Below, in pieces: positions 49,032 through 59,074 of a stretch of DNA of 64,000 nucleotides (position 1 is the stretch's first letter; each line of letters begins with the position of its first letter). The notes under the pieces were generated by a model. The model saw only the letters and a list, made by a program, of their open reading frames with translations, searched no databases and had not been told where the DNA came from. The translations under genes were made by a program, and so were the position numbers. Location: contig NZ_JAFCJX010000006.1 in the NCBI RefSeq assembly GCF_018130695.1, positions 1 through 64,000 of the forward strand, read 5' to 3'. The DNA comes from Bradyrhizobium jicamae (lineage in GTDB: Bacteria; Pseudomonadota; Alphaproteobacteria; Rhizobiales; Xanthobacteraceae).

Positions 49032-49492
49032 GCGGCCGACGTGCGCATCCAAACATACCGCGCGTCCGGCTCTCGCTCCTCGTTACGGCTGCCGTTGGTC
49101 TCTTCGACCAGCACGAACGCGCGCGCCTCATAGAAGCGCCGCGCCGACGTGTTGCGTTGAAATGTCCAGAGCTGCAGCCGATCAGAACTTTGCCTGGCGA
49201 CATCGAGCAGCGCGCTGCCGACGCCCTGCCCCTGCGCTGACGGCAACACGTAAAGCTGCTCGATCCAGTCATCGTGGAATGCGACGAGGCCGATCATCGC
49301 CGTATCGTCGAACGCGCCCCACAGCGTGCACGTCGCAAACATCCGCTCGCGATAGAACCACAGGTCGTCCTCCGGCGTGTGCAGGCCGGTCAGCCACGGC
49401 AGCGCATGATCAAATGCGGCACGGTGCACGCGCGCGGCGGCGTCCATGTCGGCGAGGTCGAGTCTCCTAATACTCAATCCCAAACCCGTCAT
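49028..49492 (-). CDS. GNAT-family N-acetyltransferase
   Basis: A 154-residue acetyltransferase with the acetyl-CoA loop YVLPSAQGQGVGSALLDVA (Q/RxxGxG/A type) near 81-99 and the later QRNTSARRFYEARAF segment that closes the fold. Substrate unknown. Its start lies inside the 3' end of the NAD(P)HX repair gene (26-base overlap), so the two are co-transcribed. Confidence 0.88.
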   Translation of the reverse strand: MTGLGLSIRRLDLADMDAAARVHRAAFDHALPWLTGLHTPEDDLWFYRERMFATCTLWGAFDDTAMIGLVAFHDDWIEQLYVLPSAQGQGVGSALLDVARQSSDRLQLWTFQRNTSARRFYEARAFVLVEETNGSRNEEREPDARYVWMRTSAA

Positions 49493-50966
49493 AGAGACGT
49501 CGGAACACGGCCGGCAGCACTTCCGTCAGATCCTCCGCGATCAAGCCCGGCCCTGCTTCGCTCGCGGCTTCGCCGTGCATCCAGACACCGATGCTGGCGG
49601 CCTCGAACGCGGCAACGCCTTGCGCCAACTGGCCCGCGATGATGCCGGCGAGCACGTCGCCGGCGCCGGCGGTGGCGAGCCAGGGCGGTGCGTTGGCGGC
49701 GATGGTGGCGCGGCCGTCGGGTGCAGCGACGACGGTGTCGGCGCCCTTCAGCAGCACCACCGCGCCCGAGCGTTCGGCGGCGGCACGGACGCGCTCGAGT
49801 TTCGAGCGGCCGGGATGCTTGTTGGAGATGTCGCTGAACAGCCGCGGGAACTCGCCCTCATGCGGGGTCAGCACGGCTTCGAGCCCGTCTGACGCCTTGA
49901 TCGCCTCGAACAGCGTATCGGGCGCATGGGCAAAGCTCGTCAGCGCGTCGGCATCGAGCACGAGATGTCGCCTTGCCGACAGCGCGGTGTAGACGAAATC
50001 GCGGGTGCGCGCGCTGACGCCGGCGCCGGGTCCGATCACCATAGAATTGAGCCGCTTGTCATCCAGCAGTTCGGCGAACTGGATGACGTTGTCGACCGCG
50101 CGCACCATCACAGCCGTCAGCGCCGCCGCGTTCACCGCGAGCGCGTCGCGCGGCGAGGCCACCGTCACGAGCCCTGCCCCTGCCCGCAACGCGCCGCGTG
50201 CGGCAAGCCGAGCCGCGCCAGTGGACGCGACGTCACCCGACAGCACCACGGCATGACCACGCGCGTATTTATGGCCGTCGATGCGCGGGACCGGGAAAGA
50301 CGTGCGCCAAAACTCCGGCGCGTTCTCCGCCGCCAGCGGCCGGATCTCGTCGAGCACGCTCGCGTCGATGCCGATATCGGCGACCCGCACGCGTCCGCAA
50401 TGCATCCGTCCCGGCAGCAGGAGATGCGCGGGCTTCTTGCGGAAGAAAGTCACGGTCTCGGCGGCCTGCACCGCGGCGCCCATCACCGCACCGGTGGTGC
50501 CGTTGATGCCGCTCGGCAGGTCCACCGCCAGCACCGGCGCGCCATTGGCGTTGATCGCCGCGATCATCTCCAGCGGATCGCCCTTCACCGGACGATTGAG
50601 GCCTGCGCCGAACAGCGCGTCGATGATCAACGCGGGCCGGCCCAGCGCCTGCGGATTGAACGGCAGTACCGGATATTTCCAGCCCTTGGCCGCCAGCGCC
50701 GCATCGCCCTGCAGGCTGTCGCGTTCGCAGAGCAGGATTACGCAGACCTCGCGGCCGCGCGCAGCGAGCTCGGCGGCCGCGACAAAGCCGTCGCCGCCAT
50801 TGTTGCCGCGGCCGGCGACCACGACGATCGGCCCCTCCTCGACCATGTCCATCGCAGCCTCGGCCACCGCCTGCCCTGCGCTCATCATCAGCGCAAAGCC
50901 GGGCGTGCCGGCTGCGATCGTGAGCCGGTCGGCGCGCTCCATTTCCTGGGTGGTCAGCACATGCAT
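49467..50966 (-). CDS. nnr: Bifunctional NAD(P)H-hydrate epimerase / ADP-dependent dehydratase
   Basis: Repairs hydrated NADH and NADPH. The 499-residue fusion has an N-terminal YjeF epimerase domain (GRGNNGGDGFVAA, DALFGAGLNRP, VDLPSGING) and a C-terminal ribokinase-like dehydratase (GPGAGVSARTRDF, TPHEGEFPRLF, KGADTVVAAPDG, TAGAGDVLAG). ATG 50966 (MHVLTTQEME) matches the family start better than the upstream GTG. The GNAT gene overlaps its end. Confidence 0.93.
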   Translation of the reverse strand: MHVLTTQEMERADRLTIAAGTPGFALMMSAGQAVAEAAMDMVEEGPIVVVAGRGNNGGDGFVAAAELAARGREVCVILLCERDSLQGDAALAAKGWKYPVLPFNPQALGRPALIIDALFGAGLNRPVKGDPLEMIAAINANGAPVLAVDLPSGINGTTGAVMGAAVQAAETVTFFRKKPAHLLLPGRMHCGRVRVADIGIDASVLDEIRPLAAENAPEFWRTSFPVPRIDGHKYARGHAVVLSGDVASTGAARLAARGALRAGAGLVTVASPRDALAVNAAALTAVMVRAVDNVIQFAELLDDKRLNSMVIGPGAGVSARTRDFVYTALSARRHLVLDADALTSFAHAPDTLFEAIKASDGLEAVLTPHEGEFPRLFSDISNKHPGRSKLERVRAAAERSGAVVLLKGADTVVAAPDGRATIAANAPPWLATAGAGDVLAGIIAGQLAQGVAAFEAASIGVWMHGEAASEAGPGLIAEDLTEVLPAVFRRLYDGFGIEY

Positions 50967-51160
50967 GCCGAATCCTCGATCCAACCGCCTCTTGCACAGG
51001 CAGTTCCTACGACGGCAGCGGTATTTGAGAGACTAATCTGCATACGGATTGAACTGTTTGCCTAATCTTTGAGCTTCGCTATGATGCGCAAGCGGTTCGA
51101 TATCAGCCGATTGCTCGTTAAAAGGCTGATAACGTTCCAAAATCGGGGACGTTAACAACT

Positions 51161-51672
<512 letters not shown>

Positions 51673-51715
51673 GCCGGGTGCTATCCCGAATTTTGCGACA
51701 CTAGATTGAGAAAAA

Positions 51716-51742
51716 AGGCCGCTTTCGCGGCCTGATTTCGTT
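51716..51742 (+). terminator. Terminator-like hairpin between glnB and glnA
   Basis: Arms aggccgc and gcggcct around tttc are followed by gatttcgttt. The T-run is broken, so readthrough to glnA may be allowed. Confidence 0.7.
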
Positions 51743-51822
51743 TGTCTCGTCATCCAAACTCGCCACAAGCGGGAATAACGTCGCTGAAGCTGGAAACCGA
51801 CCCGTAGCCAAAAGGGGTATTC

Positions 51823-53232
51823 ATGAAGACCGCCAAGGACGTCCTGAAATCGATCAAGGACAACGACGTCAAATACGTCGATCTGCGCTTCACCGATCCG
51901 CGCGGCAAATGGCAGCACGTGACCTTCGACGTCAGCATGATCGACGAAGACATCTTCGCCGAGGGCACGATGTTCGACGGCTCGTCGATTGCCGGCTGGA
52001 AGGCGATCAACGAATCCGACATGTGCCTGATGCCCGATCCGGTGACCGCGACGATCGATCCGTTCTTCGCCGAGACCACCATGGTCATCACCTGCGACGT
52101 GCTCGAGCCGACCACCGGCGAGCCCTACAACCGCGATCCGCGCGGCATGGCCAAGAAGGCGGAAGCCATGGTCAAGTCGATGGGCATCGGCGACAGCGTG
52201 TTCGTCGGCCCCGAGGCCGAGTTCTTCGTGTTCGACGACGTCCGCTTCTCGTCCGACCCCTACTCCACCGGCTTCAAGCTCGACTCCGCGGAATTCCCGA
52301 CCAACTCGGCGACCGAGTATGAAGGCGGCAATCTCGGCCACCGCATCCGCACCAAGGGCGGCTACTTCCCGGTGCCGCCGCAGGACTCGGTGCAGGACAT
52401 GCGCTCGGAAATGCTCGGCGCCATGGCCAAGATGGGCGTCAAGGTCGAGAAGCATCACCACGAGGTCGCTTCCGCCCAGCACGAGCTCGGCATGAAGTTC
52501 GACACCCTGACGCTGATGGCCGACCACATGCAGATCTACAAGTACTGCATCCACCAGGTCGCGCACATCTACGGCAAGACCGCCACCTTCATGCCGAAGC
52601 CGATCTACGGCGACAACGGCTCGGGCATGCACGTGCACCAGTCGATCTGGAAGGACGGCAAGCCGGTGTTCGCCGGCAACAAGTATGCCGACCTGTCGGA
52701 GACCTGCCTGCACTACATCGGCGGCATCATCAAGCACGCCAAGGCGATCAACGCCTTCACCAACCCGTCCACCAACTCCTACAAGCGTCTGGTGCCGGGC
52801 TATGAAGCCCCCGTGCTGCTCGCCTACTCCGCGCGCAACCGTTCGGCCTCCTGCCGCATCCCCTACACCGCGAACCCGAAGGCCAAGCGCGTCGAGGTGC
52901 GTTTCCCCGACCCGATGGCCAACCCCTATCTCGGCTTCGCCGCGATGCTGATGGCCGGCCTCGATGGCATCAAGAACAAGATCGATCCGGGTCCGGCGAT
53001 GGACAAGGACCTCTACGATCTGCCGAAGGAAGAGCTGAAGCAGATCCCGACCGTCTGCGGTTCGCTCCGCGAGGCGCTGGAAAACCTCGACAAGGACCGC
53101 GCGTTCCTCAAGAACGGCGGCGTGTTCGACGACGACTTCATCGACGCCTATATCGAGCTGAAGATGACCGAAGTCGAGCGCTTCGAGATGACCCCGCACC
53201 CGGTCGAGTTCGACATGTACTACTCGCACTGA
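51823..53232 (+). CDS. glnA: Glutamine synthetase type I
   Basis: Forms glutamine from glutamate, ammonia and ATP. The 469-residue protein has [12 protein letters not shown] near 50, the nucleotide and metal segments [26 protein letters not shown], and the C-terminal adenylylation loop around Tyr in [12 protein letters not shown] (near residue 398), so it should be controlled by GlnE as the GSI-beta type. AAGGGG lies before ATG 51823. A terminator follows. Confidence 0.97.
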   Translation: MKTAKDVLKSIKDNDVKYVDLRFTDPRGKWQHVTFDVSMIDEDIFAEGTMFDGSSIAGWKAINESDMCLMPDPVTATIDPFFAETTMVITCDVLEPTTGEPYNRDPRGMAKKAEAMVKSMGIGDSVFVGPEAEFFVFDDVRFSSDPYSTGFKLDSAEFPTNSATEYEGGNLGHRIRTKGGYFPVPPQDSVQDMRSEMLGAMAKMGVKVEKHHHEVASAQHELGMKFDTLTLMADHMQIYKYCIHQVAHIYGKTATFMPKPIYGDNGSGMHVHQSIWKDGKPVFAGNKYADLSETCLHYIGGIIKHAKAINAFTNPSTNSYKRLVPGYEAPVLLAYSARNRSASCRIPYTANPKAKRVEVRFPDPMANPYLGFAAMLMAGLDGIKNKIDPGPAMDKDLYDLPKEELKQIPTVCGSLREALENLDKDRAFLKNGGVFDDDFIDAYIELKMTEVERFEMTPHPVEFDMYYSH

Positions 53233-53255
53233 GCTAACGCGGCTCGGTGACTGCG

Positions 53256-53290
53256 AAAGGCGCTTCCGAAAGGAGGCGCCTTTTGTTTTT
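53256..53290 (+). terminator. Rho-independent terminator after glnA
   Basis: Arms aaggcgcttcc and ggaggcgcctt (one G-T pair) around gaaa, followed by ttttgttttt, 24 bases after the glnA stop. Confidence 0.9.
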
Positions 53291-53343
53291 TGGGATGTGC
53301 GTCTTAGCGAGGACGAAGGCAGAAGCAATCCCTCGCCTTCGAG

Positions 53344-53721
53344 CTACGCAGCCTTCAACCGATATGGCTTGATCAGGAGTTCTGCGGGCACCTTCCATTC
53401 TGTGCTGATCCTGTGAATCATCTCGACCGTCAGCGCTCGCTTCCGGTTCAGGACTTCCGAGGCGCGTGACCGCGAGCCGAGCAATTCGGCGAGTTCGGCC
53501 TGCGTATGACCCGCATCAGTAACGAGATAGTTGAGGAGATCGACGGGATCGACGCGCGACGTATCGATCGGCCAGTGCTCGTTCTCATACCGCTCGACGA
53601 GGGTCGCGAGGATGTCGAGCTTGTCGCCATCATCCGTGCCGGGCTCAGCGTTCCAGAGCCGCTCGATCTCGGCGATTGCGGCTTCATAGTCGGCCTTGGT
53701 CCGGATGGGATGAATTTCCAC
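53344..53721 (-). CDS. higA: HigA-type antitoxin
   Basis: A 125-residue antitoxin: an N-terminal toxin-binding region (EIHPIRTKADYEAAIAEIE) and a C-terminal helix-turn-helix (GHTQAELAELLGSRSRASEVLNRKRALTVEMI). I prefer GTG 53721 because GAGGAG lies 6 bases upstream; a TTG at 53745 would extend it into the toxin gene. It follows higB by 10 bases, toxin first, as usual for this family. Confidence 0.86.
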   Translation of the reverse strand: MEIHPIRTKADYEAAIAEIERLWNAEPGTDDGDKLDILATLVERYENEHWPIDTSRVDPVDLLNYLVTDAGHTQAELAELLGSRSRASEVLNRKRALTVEMIHRISTEWKVPAELLIKPYRLKAA

Positions 53722-53731
53722 GGCTCGCTCC

Positions 53732-54034
53732 TCAATATTTTGCAACGGTCAACGCATCGACCTTGTCATACTCGGCATGGGTCCCGACAAACTTGATGAA
53801 CACGATCTGATGCTTAAACGAGAATGCCGCAATCAGCCGGAAATTGCCGCCGGCGATCTCAAAGCGTGCACGCTCGGCGTTCAGCACGACGACACCTGGA
53901 ACCGTCATCTGCAAGTCGTTCATGGAGGTCCATCGCGCGGCCTTCACCAGCTTGATCCAGCGCCCGACCGCAGGCTTCGCCTTGGGATTCGCGGCAGCGA
54001 ACTGAACCAGCGTGGATTGCTTGATGATCCTCAC
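53732..54034 (-). CDS. higB: HigB-type toxin
   Basis: A 100-residue RelE/ParE-superfamily mRNA interferase-like toxin. Starting at GTG 54034 gives VRIIKQSTLVQFAAANPKA, matching the usual MRVI-start of HigB; the ATG at 54043 would add MGG and place the start directly against the operator palindrome. Core segments RWTSMNDLQMTVPGVVVL, RARFEIAGGNFRLIAAF and VFIKFVGTHAEYDKVDA are typical. It forms an operon with higA. Confidence 0.86.
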   Translation of the reverse strand: MRIIKQSTLVQFAAANPKAKPAVGRWIKLVKAARWTSMNDLQMTVPGVVVLNAERARFEIAGGNFRLIAAFSFKHQIVFIKFVGTHAEYDKVDALTVAKY

Positions 54035-54043
54035 ACCGCCCAT

Positions 54044-54060
54044 GTTCCCATATTGGGAAC
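54044..54060 (-). promoter_or_regulatory. Likely HigA operator
   Basis: GTTCCCATATTGGGAAC has perfect 6-base arms around atatt and lies immediately before higB, where autoregulating antitoxins bind. It also covers the position of a ribosome site for an ATG at 54043, which argues for the GTG 54034 start. Confidence 0.65.
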
Positions 54061-54195
54061 GACATGTCAACCCAGCGCTGGAGTTCGAAACGCGCTCCGG
54101 CGAGCGCTTTTCGGTTCGTATGCCGCGTTTGCGCGGAGATCATGCTTGAGAGAAGAGCTGAAGCGCGATGATGATTCACCCAAGCGCACTGCGCT

Positions 54196-55101
54196 CTAAC
54201 CTTCGGAGGGATCGTTGATCTCGCCGATCTTGCGGACGGTGACGTTGACCGACATGCCGAGATAGTCCTGCGCGTCGCCGAACCAGGCGCCTGACAGCGG
54301 GATCGCCTGCGCCGGATGCCGGGCCACCGCCACCGGGATCAGATCAAACCCGGCATTGATCTGGTTGGTCGGGTCATAGTCGAGCCAGCCGGCGCCCGGA
54401 AGAAACACCTGCAGCCACGCATGCGTTGCGCCGGAGCCGGTCATGCCGACGGCGCCGCCGTCCAGCGCCGCGTCGTACAGATAGCCGCTGACAAAGCGCG
54501 ACGCGAACCCCAGTCGGCGCAGCGCCTCGATCATCAGCCAAGCGAAGTCGCGGCAGGTGCCCGATCGCGTGCGCAAGGTTTCGCCTGGGGATTGGGTCCC
54601 CTCGGTGTCTCTGGCGCGGTAGTTGAACGAGGCGCGGAACGTGCTCAGCATCCGCCGCAGCACATCGGTCGTCTGATCCATGTCGCCGGCGACGAAACTC
54701 TTCGTCCAGGCCGCCAGGCTCGAATCCGGATCGTCGGCGTGCGGCCGCAGATAGCCGGAGAGATCCGTCCACTCGTCGGACGTATATTGTACGGGCACCT
54801 CATAGGCGCGCGGCTCCAGCGGAAACGCCTCGATGCCCTTGATGCCGAAATAAACCCCGCGAACCCTGAAGGTGAGCGTCAGTTCGCTGCTCGCTTCGAC
54901 GAAATCCATCACCGTGACGGCGTTGGATCTGGAGTCGGTGATCCAGTGAATCTTTGAAGGCGGGTTGGTCGTGGCCGACCAGTTGAGCAGGCGCGCCGAA
55001 GCCCCACGCCTCGGCAGGAACAGGGCCCGGTGCGTGCCGAAGGTGACGGGCCTGGCATAACGGTAAGTCGTGGTGTGCGTGATCTCGCCAAGCATTGCCA
55101 T
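54196..55101 (-). CDS. Transglutaminase-like cysteine peptidase family protein
   Basis: A 301-residue protein with an N-terminal beta domain (ITHTTTYRYARPVTFGTHRALFLPR, typical of this group) and a transglutaminase-core: Cys in SGTCRDFAWLMIEALRRLG, His in GATHAWLQVFLP and Asp in WLDYDPTN. Such proteins often sit with ATP-grasp and alpha-E genes; those are absent here. I start at ATG 55101 (GGGAGA upstream). It is divergent from the GlsB-type gene and shares the gap with the FixK-type box. Confidence 0.86.
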   Translation of the reverse strand: MAMLGEITHTTTYRYARPVTFGTHRALFLPRRGASARLLNWSATTNPPSKIHWITDSRSNAVTVMDFVEASSELTLTFRVRGVYFGIKGIEAFPLEPRAYEVPVQYTSDEWTDLSGYLRPHADDPDSSLAAWTKSFVAGDMDQTTDVLRRMLSTFRASFNYRARDTEGTQSPGETLRTRSGTCRDFAWLMIEALRRLGFASRFVSGYLYDAALDGGAVGMTGSGATHAWLQVFLPGAGWLDYDPTNQINAGFDLIPVAVARHPAQAIPLSGAWFGDAQDYLGMSVNVTVRKIGEINDPSEG

Positions 55102-55175
55102 CTGCTTCTCCCGGGCCGCGCCGACGCGACGGCTCGAGCGCGTGCGCGTCAATCTAGCGTGACAGGCCCGGCGCG

Positions 55176-55199
55176 CTGTCTTGATCTATGTCAAGACAG
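55176..55199. promoter_or_regulatory. FixK/FNR-type box
   Basis: A perfect 9-base inverted repeat, ctgtcttga/tcaagacag, with the core TTGATCTATGTCAA (55181-55194) that fits the FixK2/FNR pattern TTGA-N6-TCAA. Its centre is about 73 bases before the GlsB-type start at 55261 and 86 bases before the divergent transglutaminase start. It implies low-oxygen control; which gene is the target is not settled by sequence. Confidence 0.68.
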
Positions 55200-55260
55200 C
55201 CAGGGCACGATCGCTCGCAGAATGCGCGTGGTCCCCCTGCGCCAGGACGGAGGAAACGCG

Positions 55261-55518
55261 ATGGGCATCCTGTGGACGATCATCATCGGCTTTGTCGTCG
55301 GCATCATCGCCAAATTCCTCATGCCCGGCGACAATGAACCGAAGGGCTTCATCCTGACGACGGTGCTTGGAATTGTCGGCGCGTTCGTCGCGACATTTTT
55401 GGGGCAGTCCGTCGGCTGGTATGGCCCAGGTGAATCCGCAGGATTTATCGGCGCCGTCGTCGGCGCGATCATCCTGCTCTTCCTCTACGGCCTGATCATG
55501 AGCCGTCGCAGCGCGTGA
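55261..55518 (+). CDS. GlsB/YeaQ/YmgE-family membrane protein
   Basis: An 85-residue, three-helix inner-membrane protein (transglycosylase-associated family): MGILWTIIIGFVVGIIAKFLMPGD, then GFILTTVLGIVGAFVATFLG and FIGAVVGAIILLFLYGLI. The family is linked to stress responses but its biochemistry is unknown. GGAGG 7 bases before ATG 55261 fixes the start. The FixK-type box upstream suggests microaerobic induction. Confidence 0.88.
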   Translation: MGILWTIIIGFVVGIIAKFLMPGDNEPKGFILTTVLGIVGAFVATFLGQSVGWYGPGESAGFIGAVVGAIILLFLYGLIMSRRSA

Positions 55519-55527
55519 CGGCCGCAC

Positions 55528-56598
55528 TCACACCTTGAACAGCTTTGCGTAGCGCGCCTTGATCTCCTCGCCCTGGGCCTGCACCTGGGCGGGGTCGGAC
55601 TTCAATATCTTCAGCTTCGCCAGCGGCACGTGCTCGGCCTTCTCTTTCACCTGCGCGTGGAACGAACGGTGTGCGAACTCGTCGGCCAGCATCTGCTGGG
55701 TCTCGGCGCTGAAGAAGAAGCTCTGGAACAGCCGCGCCGCGTTCGGGTTCGGCGCGCTCTTGAAGATGCCGCTCGGCACGATGATCAGCGGCGCGCCCTC
55801 GGTGGGATAGACGACCTCGACCGGCTTGCCCTGATCCTTGGCGAGCACGAGATTGTAGTCGTTGCCGTCGGCCATCACGGCGCGCTCGCCGAGCAGGATC
55901 TTCTTCGGCGGATCGGCGGCCGATTGCACCTGCATCACCCGCTGCTGCGCGAGCTTCTCCAGATAGGGCCAGCCGAGATCCCGCGCGAGCACGAAGGTCG
56001 CGGTCATGATCGCGCCGCTGTAGCTCGGATGTGCCTTGACGATCTTGCCGCGCCATTTGGGATCGAGCAGGTCGGCGTAGCTCTTCGGCGCCTCCTCGCG
56101 CTTCACCTGGTCGGTGTTGTAGCCGATCACCTCGAACCAGGCGCACGAGGTCGCCGACGTGCCGTCGGGGTCGATCTGGTCGGCCGGAAAATGTTTCGCG
56201 ACCTCCTCAGGGATGTAGGCCGTGAGCCAGTCGCTCTTCTTCCAGTCGAGATAATGCGCGGGATCGGTGGAGTTAGCGACGTCGACGGCGTTGATGCCGC
56301 TGCCCTGCTCCTGGGCGATGCGCTGGTAGATTCGCTCGGCGCCGGAGCGCTCGACGCGGACGCTGATGCCTGGATACTTCTGCTCGAAGGTGCGCGCCAG
56401 ACGCTCGGCCGTCGTCAGTTCGAGCGCGCTGTAGAAGGCGACCTTGCCCTCCTTCGTGGCAGCTGTGATCAACTCAGGCGTCACCGCCGTCGCGGGCGGC
56501 GCCGCCGCGCGCAGCGGCTCGGCGAACACCATGCCGGCGGCCGTGGCCGCCGATGCCTTGAGAAGATCGCGCCTCGACCATTTGCCGCGCCGCATCAT
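55528..56598 (-). CDS. ABC transporter substrate-binding protein (Fe3+/AfuA-like)
   Basis: A 356-residue periplasmic binding protein with a twin-arginine leader (WSRRDLLKASAATAAGMVFA). The fold is that of iron(III)- and 2-aminoethylphosphonate-type binders: KVAFYSALELTTAERLARTFEQKYPG near 64-90 and VAFYS at the start. The permease and ATPase genes are not next to it, so it is an orphan. I start at ATG 56598 (GGGAG upstream); the frame is open 13 codons further. Confidence 0.85.
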   Translation of the reverse strand: MMRRGKWSRRDLLKASAATAAGMVFAEPLRAAAPPATAVTPELITAATKEGKVAFYSALELTTAERLARTFEQKYPGISVRVERSGAERIYQRIAQEQGSGINAVDVANSTDPAHYLDWKKSDWLTAYIPEEVAKHFPADQIDPDGTSATSCAWFEVIGYNTDQVKREEAPKSYADLLDPKWRGKIVKAHPSYSGAIMTATFVLARDLGWPYLEKLAQQRVMQVQSAADPPKKILLGERAVMADGNDYNLVLAKDQGKPVEVVYPTEGAPLIIVPSGIFKSAPNPNAARLFQSFFFSAETQQMLADEFAHRSFHAQVKEKAEHVPLAKLKILKSDPAQVQAQGEEIKARYAKLFKV

Positions 56599-56685
56599 CA
56601 GCTCCCTCACAACGAGCCGTTGCGCCGGCTCCGCCATTGTTGGCGGCGACGCTAGCAGAACCAGCGCCGCGTGGGCGTCATGCGG

Positions 56686-58935
56686 CTATGTCTTGTCCGG
56701 CGGATTCTCGCGCAGGAAGCGCTCGAGATCGGGCTGCACCGAATACGGCATCGGCGCCGGATCGCCGTCGAGATCGACCGCAAGATCGAGGCAGCGGCGC
56801 AGCATCCGCGCCAGCTCGGCGCGCCGATAGGGTTTTGTCAGCAGCGGAATACCGTGGCCGCTTCGCCCCTGCAGCGGCAGCGCACCGCCGCTATAGCCGG
56901 ATGTGAACAGCACCCGCAGCGTCGGCCGCCCCGTCATCAGCACGTCCGCCAATTGCCGGCCGTTCATGCTGCCGGGCATCACGATGTCGGTGAACAGCAG
57001 GTCGAAGGCCGCGCCACCTTCGACGATCAGCATCGCCTCATCGGCATTGGCCGCGACCAGCACCTTGTAGCCGAGGCCCTGCAGCTGGCCGGTGACGTAG
57101 TCGCGGATCTTGGCATCGTCCTCGACGCACAGGATGGTCTCGTTGCCGCCGCGGATCGGATGATCGTCCTGCTCGTCCTCGTCAGGCTGCGGCGCTGGGC
57201 GGTCGGCCTTGGGCAGATAGATCCGGAACGTCGTACCGCGCCCCTCCTCACTGCTGACCGCGATGCCGCCACCGGATTGCTTGACGAAGCCGAACACCAT
57301 GCTGAGGCCGAGCCCGGTGCCCTGGCCGACCTCCTTGGTCGAGAAGAACGGATCGAAGATCTTCTCCAGATGCGACGGCGAAATGCCCGTGCCGGTGTCG
57401 CGAATCTCGATCACGAGATGATCGCCGGCGCGCTCGACGCCGAACGCCACCGCGTCGGGAATGCCGAGCTGGATGTTGCGGGTCGCGAAGGTGAGCGTGC
57501 CGCCCTCGGGCATGGCGTCGCGGGCGTTAATCGCGAGGTTGACCAGCGCCGCGCTGAGCTGGCTGCGGTCGACGAAGGCCGGCCAGGCGTCACGGGCCAG
57601 TTCGGTCGCGATCTCGATCCGCGATCCCAGCGTCTGCGACAGCAGCCGCACCACTTCGCCGACGAGATCGTTGACGTCGGTTTCCGCCGGCCGCAGCGGC
57701 TGCTTGCGGGCAAAGGCGAGCAGGCTCGCCGTCAGCTGCGCGCCGCGATCGGCGGCATCGCTGATCAGCTTGGCGATCGAGGCGAGACCGGGATCGTCCT
57801 TCACGCCGTCGGCCAGAATCTCGATCGTGCCGGTGATCACGGTCAGCATGTTGTTGAAGTCATGCGCGATGCCGCCGGTGAGTTGCCCGACCGACTCCAT
57901 CTTCTGCGCCTGGATCAGCTGCTCGGCGGCAAGGCGACGCTGGGTGATGTCGCGGATGAAGGCGTTGATGACGTAGCCGTCGCCGCGCCGCAACGCGCTG
58001 AGCGACACCTCGACGGCGATCTCGTGGCCCTCGCGGTGCAGCGTCGCGGATTCGAACCGCATGCCGGTGCCGCCGCCGGCAACCTCCTCCAGGAAGCGGG
58101 CGATCCGCTGCCGGTGCGCGGGCCGACGCGCTTCCGGAACCATCAGTTCGGCCACGCGGTAGCCGACCGCTTCGGATCGCGTCCAGCCGGTCAGCGCCTC
58201 GGCCTGCGGGCTCCAGTCGCGCACGATGCCCTTGTCATCGAACTGCATGAAGGCATCGAGCGCTGTGGTGACGATGGCCTGCGCCATCTGCTCGCTCTCC
58301 ACCAGCGCCTGATGCGCCCGCTTGCGCGCGGTGACGTCGTGCAGCACGGCAACCGCGCCGCGCAGCCGGCCGGTCTCGTCACGCAGCGGCCGGGCGTTCG
58401 CGAGCAGGGAGACATCCGCAGCGCCGTCCGGTGGTTTCACCACCAGCTCGAGATCCTGGACGTCGTCGCCGCGCAGCGCGCGCGCCAGCGGCGAGTCCGG
58501 GATCGGCATCGGCGTCTGCCCGTCCGCGAAATAGCATTTGAAGCTGCGCAGTCCGGTCAGGCTGTTGAAGCCGGGATCGACCCGAAACAGGTCCCTCGCC
58601 GCAGCGTTGGCGATCACGATCGCACCGGACTCATCCGCCACCACCACGGGATCGCGAATGCTCTCGACGGTCTTCTCCAACAGGCCTTGCCGGGTGCCGA
58701 GCCGTGACAGGTCGGTGAGATCGGTGAGCCCCTCGCCGGCAGCCGGCCGCGGAACGAACTTCGATCGCGCCAGCGACCGGCCGGTCACCACGGCCATCAA
58801 GGGCGCCACAACCAGCCCGACCGCACCGGCCGCGAGCAGCAGTCCGGGCGAACCAACCTGGCCAAACCCGAGCGCGCACAGGGTCGCGACGACGGGGACC
58901 ATCATCCCAAGCGCCAGCCGGCCCGACAGATTCAT
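56686..58935 (-). CDS. Hybrid sensor histidine kinase with two PAS domains
   Basis: A 749-residue protein with two N-terminal membrane helices (about 7-27 and 32-52), PAS 1 (near 95-215), PAS 2 (near 220-340), a HisKA domain with the phospho-His in GGIAHDFNNML, an HATPase domain (N box NLAINARDAMPEGG, G1 DTGTGIS, G2 GTGLGLS) and a C-terminal receiver with Asp in LLFTDIVMPG. The cytoplasmic PAS domains suggest internal signals such as redox or small molecules. No response regulator lies next to it. Start ATG 58935 is preceded by a weak GG-rich site. Confidence 0.92.
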   Translation of the reverse strand: MNLSGRLALGMMVPVVATLCALGFGQVGSPGLLLAAGAVGLVVAPLMAVVTGRSLARSKFVPRPAAGEGLTDLTDLSRLGTRQGLLEKTVESIRDPVVVADESGAIVIANAAARDLFRVDPGFNSLTGLRSFKCYFADGQTPMPIPDSPLARALRGDDVQDLELVVKPPDGAADVSLLANARPLRDETGRLRGAVAVLHDVTARKRAHQALVESEQMAQAIVTTALDAFMQFDDKGIVRDWSPQAEALTGWTRSEAVGYRVAELMVPEARRPAHRQRIARFLEEVAGGGTGMRFESATLHREGHEIAVEVSLSALRRGDGYVINAFIRDITQRRLAAEQLIQAQKMESVGQLTGGIAHDFNNMLTVITGTIEILADGVKDDPGLASIAKLISDAADRGAQLTASLLAFARKQPLRPAETDVNDLVGEVVRLLSQTLGSRIEIATELARDAWPAFVDRSQLSAALVNLAINARDAMPEGGTLTFATRNIQLGIPDAVAFGVERAGDHLVIEIRDTGTGISPSHLEKIFDPFFSTKEVGQGTGLGLSMVFGFVKQSGGGIAVSSEEGRGTTFRIYLPKADRPAPQPDEDEQDDHPIRGGNETILCVEDDAKIRDYVTGQLQGLGYKVLVAANADEAMLIVEGGAAFDLLFTDIVMPGSMNGRQLADVLMTGRPTLRVLFTSGYSGGALPLQGRSGHGIPLLTKPYRRAELARMLRRCLDLAVDLDGDPAPMPYSVQPDLERFLRENPPDKT

Positions 58936-59074
58936 CCCGACCAACTCATTGTGCCTCGCCGCACCAGAAGGGATGCAAGGACGTATCGGAAAAGAACGAT
59001 CCGCGCCGACCATCTCCGGCGCAGCAATGCTCCGTTGAATACCCGAGTCCGGCCTGACGGGCCCTCAAATTCGC

